DNA from: Tausonia pullulans
Lineage: Eukaryota > Basidiomycota > Tremellomycetes > Cystofilobasidiales > Mrakiaceae
Direction: 5' to 3'
Length of the DNA stretch: 64,000 nucleotides
NCBI GenBank assembly: GCA_951802195.1
Contig: OX637627.1
Location: 1,290,749 to 1,354,748 of the forward strand
Part shown: positions 1 to 11,200 of the stretch, piece by piece
How positions within the stretch are numbered: position 1 is the stretch's first letter
How the letters are laid out: every line of letters starts with the position of its first letter
The notes under the pieces: generated by a model
What the model saw: the letters and a program-made list of their open reading frames with translations, nothing else
Told to the model about the DNA's origin: nothing
Databases searched by the model: none
Position numbers and translations under genes: made by a program

Positions 1-1032
1 GCTGCCGCTGGCCGAGCGGCGAGGTGGAGGAAAGGGAACAGAAGAGGGGGTTTCGGTCGGCGCCTCTCCCCCGAGGCCGAGCATGAGAGAGCCGGTTTTA
101 ACGTCTCGGGGGACGACGGACGCGCCCGAGCCGAGAGTTCCGAGCTCACCGGTGAGGAGCGCTTTGGCGGTCAGGTTAAGATCCTGTGTCCAGAGGAAGA
201 CGCGCGGCGACGAGGCCGATGAGAAGAAGGGCGAGGGCGGCCGTCGGAACGCGAGGGCGCATCGGAGAATATTATCGTCGTTCGAGGCGGACTAGAGAAG
301 GGAGGATCAGATCCATTCTTCGTGATGTGGAAGAGAGGGACGCCGGCTCACTGGGTCAAGATGACGCGTCGCAGCATCCGACGTCGGATCAAGCCGGTCC
401 CCTTGCAAGACGCCCGCTCCAGCGTGTCGCTCGCGTTCCTTGGCCTCGACGAGCCATCGGTTCGCCCGCCTAGCAAGCTCCCCGAGGCCGACAGCGTGCC
501 TGCTCATCTTGTTTCCTCCGCCAAGAGCTTGACTCCGGGACGAGTTCTTGAGCCCATCAAGCTCGCGGAGGACCACGACCGGGATGACCAGCAAGGTAAG
601 AGGAAGGCGACGGCCGTGGCCGCCCCCCGCAGCCGCAGCAGACACGGCGTCGGCGAGGAGAAGATTGTGGATGTGTGCAAGGAGGTCGAGGTGGGTGAGG
701 AGGACGTTGGTGTCGAGGCAGAGGATGAGAGGCGGGAGACTGACTCCGTCCGCGAGCGTCGGCTGCTCAGCCTCCCAGTCCATGCCGGCAAGATCAGCCT
801 CGAGCGGTCTAGCAGCGTAGCATTCCTCCCAGCGACCGCGCCCTGTGCTGGAGGTGGAAAGGGCGTCCTGGGCGGCCTCTTCGACCTGTTCGGCCAAGTC
901 GAGGTCGAGGTTCATGTGCTGGGTGATGACCTCGTGTTCCTCGTGGAGGCCGTCGATGACGAGCGAGACGGAGCCGCCATCGTCCGTGGCATAGGGCGAG
1001 GGCGGGACGGGGTTGGTATCCGCGTATGACAT
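1..1032 (-). CDS. PIN-domain protein, Swt1-like endoribonuclease (3' end outside window)
   Basis: Read from an ATG at 1032 leftward. The long first exon has an acidic N-terminal stretch (about residues 1-95), then the start of a PIN nuclease fold: a hydrophobic strand followed by the acidic LCLDTNVLL motif (Asp about residue 107), and later a VIPVVVLRELDGLK segment, typical of PIN domains of the Swt1/Nob1/Smg6 type. A stop at about 307 in the same frame is best explained by an intron (donor GTGAGC near 354, acceptor CTCTAG near 300). After it the frame continues with NDDNIL and then WTQDLNLTAKALLTGEL, the normal second half of a PIN domain (D..IL and T.D..L..KA). The gene then runs off the left edge. 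Swt1-type enzymes act in nuclear mRNA quality control. The Swt1 assignment is from motif pattern only; another PIN-family member is possible. Confidence 0.7.
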
Positions 1033-1259
1033 GGGGTGGAGGTGGTTGGCGTCGAGGAAGCAGAGAGACAGGATGGAGAGGTGAAAGAGGCCGAGGAAGG
1101 CCCGGGCAAGAAGAGGTCAGGCAACACGCGACTCACTTTCCTCGGTTACTCTTGGAGTCTGACCCCTGACTGTCAACCACTAGCACACGCGCTCTTCCTC
1201 ACTCACGGCAGGCCGCATTCCCTATCCTCGCTGATCTCGTCTTGCTTCTTTCTTCGACG

Positions 1260-3574
1260 ATGCGCCATACCGCGACTGTCCTCCTCGCGCTCACCTCGCT
1301 CGTCGCCGTCCGTGTCTCTGCTACTGCTGGTGCCGCGTGCGGCCCCGGCCTCAAGCTCTGCGGGTCCGATGCGCCCTGCTGCTCCGAGGTGAGTTCCTTC
1401 TCCTGCGGGGATGGCATCCCGGCTCTCTGGCTGGATTCTGGGCGGACTGGGAGTGGAAAGTTCCTTCGAGGGTCTTTACAGGAAATCGAGGAACAAAGGG
1501 GTCGAAGCACAGACGCCGAGGCCACCACTGGGCCCTTGTCGTCGTCGTCGTCGACTGTCTGCGGGCTTGGCGGGGGGCCGCATTGCCTCGTCCCATGCGT
1601 TGGCGTCTGCAGGAGAAGGGAGGCGCATTTTGGCGCCCAGTTGTCAGTCGTCAAAGAGGAGGTGGGAGGAAGAAGAGAGGAAATGAGAAAGCAACGACCG
1701 GCATTGGAGCGTCCATGCGCGCCCGTTTCGCTACCGAATTGGATCGACGGACACTGACTCGATCTCCATCCCTCTTCTTCTCGACTAGTTTGGATACTGC
1801 GGCGTGGGCACCTTCTGCCTCGGTGGCTGCAACCCGCTCTGGTCGAAGACGCCCCAATCGTGCGCCCCGGCGCCACTCTGCCTGCCCAACACGTACACTT
1901 TCAACGATCTCTCGCGGGTCCAGATGAACTCGACCAAGTACAACGGGAAGTGGGTGGTATCATCTTTTGCGAATCATGGCGGCGCTGCTGTATTATCGGC
2001 CAAGAGGATGGCTCCGCAGCTGCTCAGACGGTGTCGCTGATGCAGCTTCTTCCCCCAGTGCCACGGCGTACGACTGGGTCGTTGACAAGGGCGAGCTCAC
2101 GACCACGGGCCATGAAGCGGTTCTCAAGCTCACGGAGACCAATGGTTCGGGGGCGGGCTCTGTCGTTCAGTGACGTAGCCCACGGCAGCTCACCAGTTTG
2201 ACTTTCTCTCCAGGCGGCACCCGCATATCTTCTACCCGCTACGTCCAGTGAACACCCTTAGCTAGCTGTGTTGAAGAGTTATTGTGCTGAATTCAGGGGG
2301 TTTCCTTCAGCTACGGCACGATCACTGCACGAGTGCGTGCCTCTTGCTTCCTTTCTCGGACCATTACGCTGCGACTGACCTCAAGCTTTCATCTCAACAG
2401 CTCAAGACATCAAGCGCTCTCGGCGTTGTTACCGCTTTCATTACAATGTCAGACGTCAAAGACGAACTCGACGTCGAAATGCCCGGTGCTTCGACGGACG
2501 GATATCAGTCCAATTTGTTTTCCATGGGCGTTGCAAACTAGTCAGTAAAGTGGGGGATGGCTACTTTACCTTTGTCTGGACTGATAAGGCTCCTTTTATC
2601 AGCTCTTCCGGTCATGCTGGAAGCTTCTACAATCTGATCAGTAACTCACATGACGAGTGAGCATCCACACTCGCCTTTCTTTCGGAAACCCGCTTGACTC
2701 AAATTACCTTCGTAGGTACCATGACTACACCATCGACTGGCAGCCTGACAAGATCACCTGGAGCGTTGATGGGTGCGTTTTTTCGTCTACCTTGACGTTC
2801 GTTGTGTCGGCGCTCAGCTGACAGAGCTTTTGGTTTCTCCAGCACTGTCCAGAAGACGACGTACAAGACGGACACCCTTTCCCCAGACGGCCTGGTCTAG
2901 TGAGTGGTAGCCACCTTGCTCTCTGTCTACTGTCCACTCTGATGCTGAGACCTTTGCATTTGCAGCGAGTTGTGCGTCTCTCCCTATTGCGAACTGTCCA
3001 CACGCTCCTTTGACCTAGCATCCAACCTCTCAGTCCTTCGACACCCTCGCGCGTCCAGCTCTCAATCTGGCCCGCCGGCATCGAGTCGTCCGCCAGCGGA
3101 ACAGTGCGTTAATCTCATATGTCGCTCACCTTCAGCACACGCTGATTTTCTCTCTCCAGATCGACTGGGCCGGCGGCATGATTGACTGGACGACGTCCGA
3201 GTACACCTCCAACGGCTGCTACCGCGTCATGCTGGAGTCGGTTGCCGTCACGTGCTCGCCGACGCAGGCATCTCTCATCAACTCGACGAGCCAGAGCTAC
3301 GTTTATGCCATGAGGTGAGCGATGCGTCCGCTGCCTGTGTTGCGCTCTTCTTTGACTCAAGTCTCTTACCTCGCAGCAATGATACGTGAGGTTCTGCTTC
3401 CCTCGTCTCATGTCGCCCTCGTGCTGATTCTTGCTTCTTTCTACTAGTCACAACGTACCCTACGTGACCATCTCAACTCTCTCAACCATTTTCGGCGCCG
3501 CTTCGCCTCGACACAGTGCTATCAGCTTTACTGGAGTCGTTCTGGGCGCGGTCGCGTTGGCCCTTGCGCTCTAA
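1260..3574 (+). CDS. Crh-type GH16 chitin-glucan transglycosylase, secreted and GPI-anchored
   Basis: The ATG at 1260 opens a signal peptide of about 20 residues. Next comes a cysteine-rich chitin-binding (CBM18-like) segment, interrupted by an unusually long first intron (about 1389-1788) and resuming with FGYCGVGTFCLGGCNP. Later exons give YDWVVDKGEL, then the GH16 catalytic signature SDVKDELDVEMPG (two acidic catalytic residues within DELDVE), YHDYTIDWQPDKITWSVDG, and a YPSTPSRVQLSIWPAGIE segment, in the order found in fungal Crh1/Utr2 proteins. The last exon ends in a hydrophobic tail (VVLGAVALALAL) preceded by a small Ser/Thr-rich stretch, consistent with a GPI-anchor signal. Crh enzymes link chitin to beta-glucan at the cell wall. 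About eight or more short introns break the frame; exact joins in the 1950-2450 part are uncertain. Confidence 0.85.
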
Positions 3575-3927
3575 GTCTCTCTTTCTATTATTTTTCCATT
3601 TGCTTTTGCTTTACTGTTGCCACTGGAACGTAATCGCACTCTCGCGTTAAACTGGAGCTAAACACAGATACGTCCTCCCGTCGTCCTTCCTTACGGATCA
3701 TATCATTCAGATTCACTTCAAAGATCCGATGATTCACTGAATTTTGCAATCAACATTGCTTGTCACATTTCGCTGCTTTCATCATTGATGCAAGAACCAA
3801 GAGATCCGGTGTTGGAAGTTGATTTATGTTATTAAAACGTTTGCATTTATAAGACAATAGTCTGTATGAAATGATAACCTGAACCGGATCGGTTCAGGCT
3901 ATACAGTGCACAGGTGTATATGAATAG
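3575..3927 (+). other. 3' flank of the Crh-like gene
   Basis: AT-richer sequence directly after the Crh-like stop codon. It probably holds its 3' UTR and polyadenylation region. No coding signal seen. Confidence 0.4.
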
Positions 3928-4567
3928 TGTTAGGATGGCCCAAGGGTCAAAGGGCTGAGGAGGATGGGTGGGGAGAGGGGCGTCGGTGGAGGAGTGGAAC
4001 GGAAATAATGGCAGTGGCACGGGCTCGCTCGCTTTGAAGTCTTGGGCAGGTTTGTCGGGTTCAAATGATAGTCAGAGTGCAGAACAAAAGTCTATGATGA
4101 ACTGAGCGTCTATTGACGAGGGGTGAGAACAATGGAGGGGATGAGAAAGGTGAGATAGCAAAGAGTGTGGGACAGATGGGATAGGAGTATAAAATGGAGT
4201 TCATGCTTTAACCATTTCGACACGTGGCCCGGTTAAAGGCACTAAATCAGATCGCAAGAGACCCAGTTGCATGAGTCTAAGTCGCCAATAGTGACAACAG
4301 GAGGGGAAGGATAAAAAAACCAAGAGTGCGGGACAAGTGGTAAATGAGAAGAGAGGGAAGGATAACGAAGAAGGAGCGTGGGTAGGTGTGGCGAAAGAAG
4401 GAAGGAAGAAGAGAGCATGCTGAGCAAGTCAGGAAGAGGCTGGGCATGCGAACCACGTAGAACATCTAGAGCACATCGAATGGAAGACATGGTCGCAGGC
4501 CGCAAGATCGCAGTCGTGGAAGTGGCCAGGCCCAGGACTGAGATGACAAATCCGCGAGGTCCTGACA
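3928..4567 (-). repeat. Dispersed TG..CA-ended element (solo-LTR- or MITE-like), longer variant
   Basis: Read on the minus strand it begins TGTCAGGA and ends TCCTAACA, the same termini as the elements inside the 9.2-kb array units (31317-31719 and copies). It shares with them the inner blocks CAAATGATAGTCAGAGTGCA, GAGTGTGGGACAGAT and the Pro/Thr-poor GA-rich tract. The copy is diverged, and longer than the 403-bp array form because of extra sequence at about 4180-4400, where the 'gagtg.gggaca' block occurs twice. No reverse transcriptase or transposase is encoded, so it is non-autonomous. No clear target-site duplication is visible at its ends. Confidence 0.6.
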
Positions 4568-5047
4568 CCCCAGAACCTAGCTGAGCCCACGCAAGGGCAG
4601 TACCCGAGGGATAGAGATCCCCAATCCATCCGCCTTCACGAAGGGTAGCAGACAGATTGAGGGTGGCGCGCCCCCAAGCCGGACTAGCATCAGCAGCCCA
4701 TCGGGTCCTCGTGAGTATACCTCGGTCATACCTTTGTTGAAGGTCAAGGTTCGCCCTGGGGTCCAATGTGATTGCAAGCTTATATTATATAGCTACTCGA
4801 CTCTGCCCGCTTATATAGGTTTTACCGAGTGGCGTAGAAAGTGCTAGAGGGATGAGGAGAGAGGGATGGCCAACTGCTGACTAACTATGGAGGAGAAGGG
4901 GATGGAAATTACTGGACTATAGGTCTCCGCGAATCGCTCCTTCCAACATCCTTGACGCAAGCATGGCTTGACTGACTAGCTGCTTCGTTGTGTCAGGCGC
5001 TCCGTCGGCGGCCTTCAAGGTCTCTCACCCCTCGGACTTGAGAGGAT
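4568..5047. other. Intergenic region, no gene recognised
   Basis: Contains TATA-like AT runs (around 4780-4820) but no convincing open frame. It could be the upstream region of the small predicted gene at 5048. Confidence 0.3.
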
Positions 5048-5343
5048 GTACCCTGACAGTCCCGCAAGCGACCACGCGTCGGCTACAGCTACTCCTACAA
5101 AGTACTCGGCTCCTTCGATCGCGCCTGAACCACCTGCGCTTGCACCGAGTTTCATTCAGATCCTCGAACTGAAGGAGATTGTTGAGATCCTTGACGTAGA
5201 CCCCATCTTCTGAGCAAGGTGAGCACCTTGTCTTCCGTTTGAACATCAAGGTTCAGTATCTCGAGCAAGCGAGCAAAAATCCTACCGCGGCCATCAGTCA
5301 GTTCCTCATGGATCAATCGCACGGCACCTTGCGGCAAGTGTAG
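5048..5343 (+). CDS. Possible small two-exon gene of unknown function
   Basis: An ATG at 5048 opens a frame rich in Ala, Pro, Ser and Thr, then an amphipathic segment SFIQILELKEIVEILD. A stop follows at about 5210. If the GT just after that segment is a donor and the TTCAG near 5254 the acceptor, the frame continues as YLEQASKNPTAAISQFLMDQ and ends at 5343, giving roughly 80 residues. Amino-acid composition changes from low complexity to helix-forming in a way that looks protein-like, but I recognise no family and the splice model is weak. It could be a fragment or chance. Confidence 0.28.
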
Positions 5344-5725
5344 AACCTGCCCTTCCCCATCACCTCCCCTTGTTGCTCGTCCCTCGAACGTCGGCAGAGC
5401 ATCGAGCATTCACCATTTCGTAGATCTGTCTGTCTTCTGCGACCGCCCTATCCGTCATCTCGCCATCGTCTCCATCATCTCTCAACATATCACTCGTGTC
5501 TGTGGAGCACCCCGCCGAGACTAGTACCTCCCTCAGCCTGAATGTCTCTTCATATCTTGTTCTGCAGCCTTCCCATGCCCAATGTCCTTTTTTCCTCATC
5601 CTTTCCAGGCACCGTCGCTCGCAAGAGTACGCCGAGTCGATGAGCGTCGATAGATATGTATACGCACCAACTGTCCAGGTGTGTTCACTTTGTCCTTTCG
5701 CCGCACTTAATCCCTCGCCGTATCT

Positions 5726-7684
5726 TCAGATCGCCCTCTCCTCGATCATTTGCTTCTCCTTCTCTCCCTTGGGGATCCACCCAGACGCGGCTGCAAACAG
5801 CCCGACGACCGCACACAGGCCCGTGAAGATGATGGTCGCCCCCCAACGTCCGTCCTCAAGGCCAAATGCGCCCTTGGTGCCGGCGAAGGACGAGCCCGTC
5901 GAGGCGGTGAGGAGAGACGAGGTAAGCGGACCGGAGAAGAGGTTGCCTGCTCCGCGGGTGGCGACGAAGATGGAGAAGAGGAGGATCGTTTCGGACGGGT
6001 CTCCCTGCGCGATCGTGGTGAAGCCCGACCAGAAAGCGCCGTAGCCTACAAGTGAGTGCAAGAGACGCCTGATCAGTACGCGAAAGCCGATGGTTCTGAT
6101 TGACAGCGAGAGGAGTTACTCGGAGAGACAAAGCCGTAGAAGATGGCGAAGACGATGAGGGTCGGGTAGGACATGCTAAAGCCCCAGAGGAAGAAGACTG
6201 AGAGGATGGAGATCGATGAGGCGATGACGATGCCCATATTCAGGTGCTTGTCCGAGACTGCGAGCAAGTAGCTATGGATCAGTAGGGCCCTTCGATGCAC
6301 AAGAAGGGTAGGAGTGCGCTTCTCACAGTGTCCGAAGACCGGGTACCCGATGCCTACAGAATGAGGAAAGACTCAATCAGATGGGACTCATAGTAGAGCT
6401 TTGTCGTAGAGGACTGACCGTTGCTCACGTTCATCAAAGCGAGAACGAGGGTTCCCTGGAAACTGGTCAGGTTGAGAGCGCTGGCCGCGAACGTCGGAAG
6501 GTAGAGCTGAGGAGCGAAGTTGCCCATTCCCTGGACGAAGCTGACGACTGCAAGGCAAGGGAGGATGAGCGAGCGCCCTGCGGCAGGCGTGAAGAAGGCG
6601 CTCAGAGAGGGCCTCACCGAGGAAGAACCAGAACACCCGCTTGCGCATGAACTTGACGGTCAACTTTCGGTTCGTCTTGACGACCGCGTCGGGGATTCTG
6701 CCCTTGATGAAGGGCGCGACCGCGACGACCGAGACCGCGAAGGTGGCCGCCATGGCGAGGAGGGTCGTTCGGTGTCCGTACCGTCGCAGGAGAGCGTCGA
6801 TGAGCAGCGGGATCACAAAGCCGCCGAATCCAGTGCCGGAGAAGAGGATGCCCACAGCGAGTCCGCGCTTCTTGTCGAACCAGTCTCTGTGGCACAAGCG
6901 AGAGTAGACCTACGTATCAGTGTCGAAGTGAAAAGAATGAATGAAAAGAAGACGAGACCAACCAAAGGTACGTCGATGCGCTCCAGCTGAGATTCGACAG
7001 AGCAGAGCAAGTCAGCGGTGCGATCGACTGCATCAAAACAGGTAAGGCTCACTAGAGGACCGATCCGCCGACAGATAGGAGGAGTCCCTGAGTCATGAGC
7101 AGCTGCATTGGCGTAGATGAAAACGAGGCGCCCAGCAGTCCTGCGATGCAAAGCACGAGGCCGATGTACATGGCCGGTCGGCGGTGGGTAGGATAGGCCG
7201 TGAACCACGACATGGTGGGGAAGGCGAGGAGGTAATTGAGACCCGACGCGAGCGAACCGATCAACGGCAGCAGCGTCGAGGGCGAGTTCTTGAAGACCTC
7301 GCGCTCGTAGTACTCGAGGAAGATACCGTTCGCGAGCGGCACTCCCCAGACCGGACTTCGAGAACGTAGCTGGCTGCGAGGAAGGACCAGGCGCGAATGC
7401 CACTGTCCTGCGTGAAGGAGACAAAGACAGGGTCAGCAAGCGGCCCGGTACAGCTTGGGGATGAGGCATGGACTGACGATAGGAGGCAGCTCGATGGGAA
7501 ATTCCCTTATGCTCTCTCTCCTCGAGCGATCCCCAGCGCCCGGAGGAGCCTCCAACAGCCACGACGGACTGTCAACTTCGAGGTTAGTCGTCGAGAAGGG
7601 CTGGGAGTGTCGGTTTGAGGTGAGGTCGTCGAGCTCCAGGTCGAGCGAGGTTGTCGTCGTGCTGGGTTGGATGACGGCCGCCAT
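5726..7684 (-). CDS. MFS transporter, monocarboxylate-transporter (MCT/SLC16)-like; possible 1-nt frameshift
   Basis: The ATG at 7684 starts a polar cytosolic N-terminus (about 70 residues). Exons then follow in order: DSGIRAWSFLAASYVLE and WGVPLANGIFLEYYEREVF (TM1 with the MCT-type 'WG.P...G.F..YY' pattern), LLPLIGSLASGLNYLLAFP, HRRPAMYIGLVLCIAGLLG, the WFDKKRGLAVGILFSGTGFG loop, a central basic loop, FAPQLYLPTFAASALNL, MGIVIASSISILSVFFLWGF, and a last exon ending at 5726. Order and motifs match 12-TM MCT-like fungal carriers, which move monocarboxylates or related small solutes across the plasma membrane. Several introns are about 40-80 nt. In the first membrane exon the frame changes by one base near 7351-7354, between SYVLE and VWGVP, without an intron that would explain it. 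It is transcribed divergently from the Zn2Cys6 gene. Confidence 0.8.
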
Positions 7685-8283
7685 GGTTTGCCTCGAGGGG
7701 AGGAGAGTAGAGAGGGGTGGAGGGGAGAAGGACAAGGACTTGGCTGGAGAAAAGCAGGGAGGACTGAAACAGAGCCGGGGAACTCCGACCCGACCAGGTG
7801 TCAAGGTGGAGCTGACATGACTCCCCAGCCGCACAGTCTGAAAAAAGGAGGAGGCGCGGTGCCGAAGCCTGAGCAGCGGGGTGATGTTTCTTCCATAGGA
7901 GAGACAGGAGTAGGAGACAGTAAAAAGTCAACGCACAGGCCTAGAGGCTGTCCATAGCCCACGCAAGGCTTGCAGTAAAGACCGAAAGAGCGTTCGCTCT
8001 ATGAATGTCGCACGTCGAATTTGGGTTGAGAGAGATTTTCCAGGGGTCAGCCGGGAAAGAGCCTTTTCGACCTGCTCTCATGGATCGCTCAGCCAGCTGC
8101 ATACTCTCCATCGCATTATTTGAAGCATCAAACCAGTTATATGGGGCACCAAATGTACCTCTCATTTCGGCGGTCGATTTGGATTGCGCGATGGCCGTCA
8201 GGCAGAAACTTGCCATGGCAACGCAGGTCTCGCCTACTGATCCTGAACCCTGAAGCTGCGACCGCGCGAGGGTCCAGCAGATC
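7685..8283. promoter_or_regulatory. Divergent intergenic region between MFS transporter and Zn2Cys6 regulator
   Basis: About 600 bp between two start codons that point away from each other, so it must contain both promoters. I see no strong palindromic CGG(N)xCCG site that I would defend as an operator. Confidence 0.45.
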
Positions 8284-11200
8284 ATGCGTTCATCTGCCAA
8301 ACAACCACCCCTTCTTGCAGACAAGCCGGATACTTCGAGGACTGAACCAATGTCTACCAGCGACGCCGGTCTGTCTGGCCCCGAACTGGATAGTATCCAT
8401 CCCAACGCAAGCAAAGACTCAGGCAATCTAAGAGGACCTATATCCAAGAAGCGGAAGCTGCAACGGGCCTGTAAGTAGTCATTTTATTGTATTTTATTGT
8501 TCCTCCAGGGGAGTCTCCTCGCTTTCCTCCCCCAAGCATGCATGACAAGGTCTGGCACGGCATGAGGGCTGGACTGCCGGATGAGGAAGCATGCTTGGAC
8601 AGACAGAGAGACGCTCTTTATCTCCGCGACCGGGCTGACCTGGGCGACTTGGTGGGAATGTCGGGGAATGCTTTCGCCAGGCGATGGCTGTCGACGCAGG
8701 AAGGTGAGCTATCCGTTGACATTATCTGGATGAATGTCCCGATGTTACTATAAAGGGGCCTACCTGATGATCTCGTCCCGACAGCAACGCTGTGACGGCC
8801 CCGAGCGTGCCGATCGACGTAGGTGCCAGTGGGCCTTCGCCTGTATCGAGGTTCCTTTACAGAATGTTGACGTTCATGAACTCCGCCGTCTTGCTGCCAC
8901 CTAGGTTGCACCAACTGTACACTGGCCAAGGTGGCCTGCAGCTATGAGGTTGCCTCGACTCAGCGGGCGCCGCCGAAAGGGTGCGTCGAGTCTCGCTTCA
9001 GCGCGTCGCGTCGACTGAGGCTCAGCACGGGGGACCCGACGTAGGCTTCTGCTACACTGCGTGGTTGCTGATGGAGTCTCTATCTTTTGATGACTATCGA
9101 TCAGCTACGTCGAGAGTCTAGAACATCGTGTCGAGAGGCTGGAAGCTGTACGGTCCCAGCCATTGAGTTCTATGACACGCTTGTCTTGTCTCTGATTGAC
9201 TGTCGCTCTGCCACTTCCATCGCCTTCAGTTCATCACCCAGGTCCGGTCTTTCCTCCTGATTTGACAGGGTATGGCAGCCTGGCTCGCGACCTGACCCGC
9301 TTTCTCCTTTGCTCGATAGCATCATCCCAGCCTTGACATCGCGGCCGAGTTCGGTCCCGCCCTCTTTCCAGACCATTTCGGTGGCCGTAAACGGGCGGCT
9401 CTTGGACCTCCATCCTCCGGCCGACAGCATTCACTACGCGAGCGGTCGGCTTCGTGGTCGCGCTCGGAGGAGGTGGGATCCTTACATGCGGCGGGTCCTT
9501 CGACAAGCCGTCTAGCTTCATCGCTACCAACGCCTAGCTCCGCCACGGATGCTTCTCCTGGTGTCCATCGGCCTGCCGTCGCTTCTGGGGGGCCGCCCTT
9601 GGCTAAGGATACCCATTCGAGTGCAGGGCCGCCATCGCCGTCGTCTAAGATGGTCTCTGGCTTGCAACAGCCAGTGCATGATGCGACAGGATGGGTCAAG
9701 CGCAAACTGCATGTAATTCGGGAGGAGGTCTTGTTTCGGTGTGTCGAATCTCCCCTTGAGTCTTTTGAGTACGCCTCACAACGTTTCACACGTTGCCTTA
9801 ACATCTACAGACACTACATGGGCAGGGTCAGTTGCTGTGTCGCACGTGAAGGCTATCGCACATGATCCCCTTAAAGAGATCTCGCACTGACCGTCGATGT
9901 CCACGTAGTCATCGCCGTACCCTCTGCTTCATGAGGCTGCCGAATTTAAGCACGCCGGTCATGCGCAGCTGTGTGAGTCGAGTTGGTAATTTCATTACAA
10001 AATATCTCAGGGCTGATAGCAATCTGCAGTCGGCGAGGAGTACATCCTTCACGCCTCGGAGTCAAGACGAAATGTAGGCTAAGGCTAGCTTGGCGTTGCG
10101 TTGATACCTCGGTCGAGGGCTGATATTTCCTCGCGCAAAGTACTATCGGATACCGCCTTGGGAGGCGACACCTACAGTCACCTTGCCGGCCCGGACATCC
10201 CACGAGGACCTGACTCCACTGGAGCAGAAAGAGATCGAGGAACTGGACCCGCTTTACTACTGGCCTGACGATCAGCTTGCTCGGCATTTGATTGATCTCT
10301 ATGTGGGCTCATTCCACTGTACGATGTGGATACCGGTCCTCTGACACGATTCCCTCTGATTTCTTTCATTCCCCTCTGACGGCTGGTACTTGACTAGTTT
10401 GACCAAGTCAATACTTGCTACCCGCTTCTTCATCGACCGACTTTCCTTCGGTGAGCGCGACTCTCACTTTATACCTATGTTTGAAGCCATACTCACGCTC
10501 TGGATCAACCTCTAGGCAGTTCGATTCTCGGCTGTGGAAGGCAAACGCCGGCTTCGCTCAGGTCTGCTATCTCGTCTTTGCCGTTGGCTCCAGCTTCGTG
10601 CATGAAGACGAAGCTCGGGTCCGCATGCCCCATCCGAGCGGTGGCTTGTACGAAGGTGAGCCTGGGGATGGCCGAAAGCGCGCTTGATGCTCAACATGGC
10701 GTTCAACATTGATGCTTAACTTCGACGCTCAACATTGACGCTCGAATGGCGTTTCTCCATCGATTGATCTTGCAGCAAGATCCGCCGGTTGGGTGTACTA
10801 TCACGCTTTCACTCGCTTCATCCGCCACCGCTCTGCACCGACTCAGCTCTTCGACCTCCAGATCTCGGTTGTCGGTGTCTTCCCTCAGCTCAATCGCCGA
10901 AGTTTCCCTTTTCACTTCTGACGAGACGGGGACCATCAGCTCCTTGTGCATTTTCTCCAGCATTCCTCGCAGCCGATTGCGACCTTGGTGGCTATCTCTG
11001 AAGGGCTGAGATATGCACAGGTGGGTCGTCCTCTTCTAGCCTATGAAACCTGTACCCATGCCATTCGTTGTAACTGAAGCTGACGGTGATTCTTTAGAAC
11101 ATTGGACTTCACCGGCATCGCGTCGAACGAACTTTGGACCCTGTGGAGAATGAACTGTACCGCAGGGCGTTCTGGTGGTGCGCCCCGTTTTTTACCCCTC

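Noticed and set aside
322-1029. Open frame of 235 codons on the plus strand opposite the PIN-domain gene
   Set aside because: The minus strand carries the conserved PIN motifs and continues past an intron; the plus frame is low-complexity and unlike any family.
4242-4766. Minus-strand frame of 174 codons
   Set aside because: Mostly lies within the dispersed TG..CA element and reads through its GA/CT-rich tract; no domain seen.
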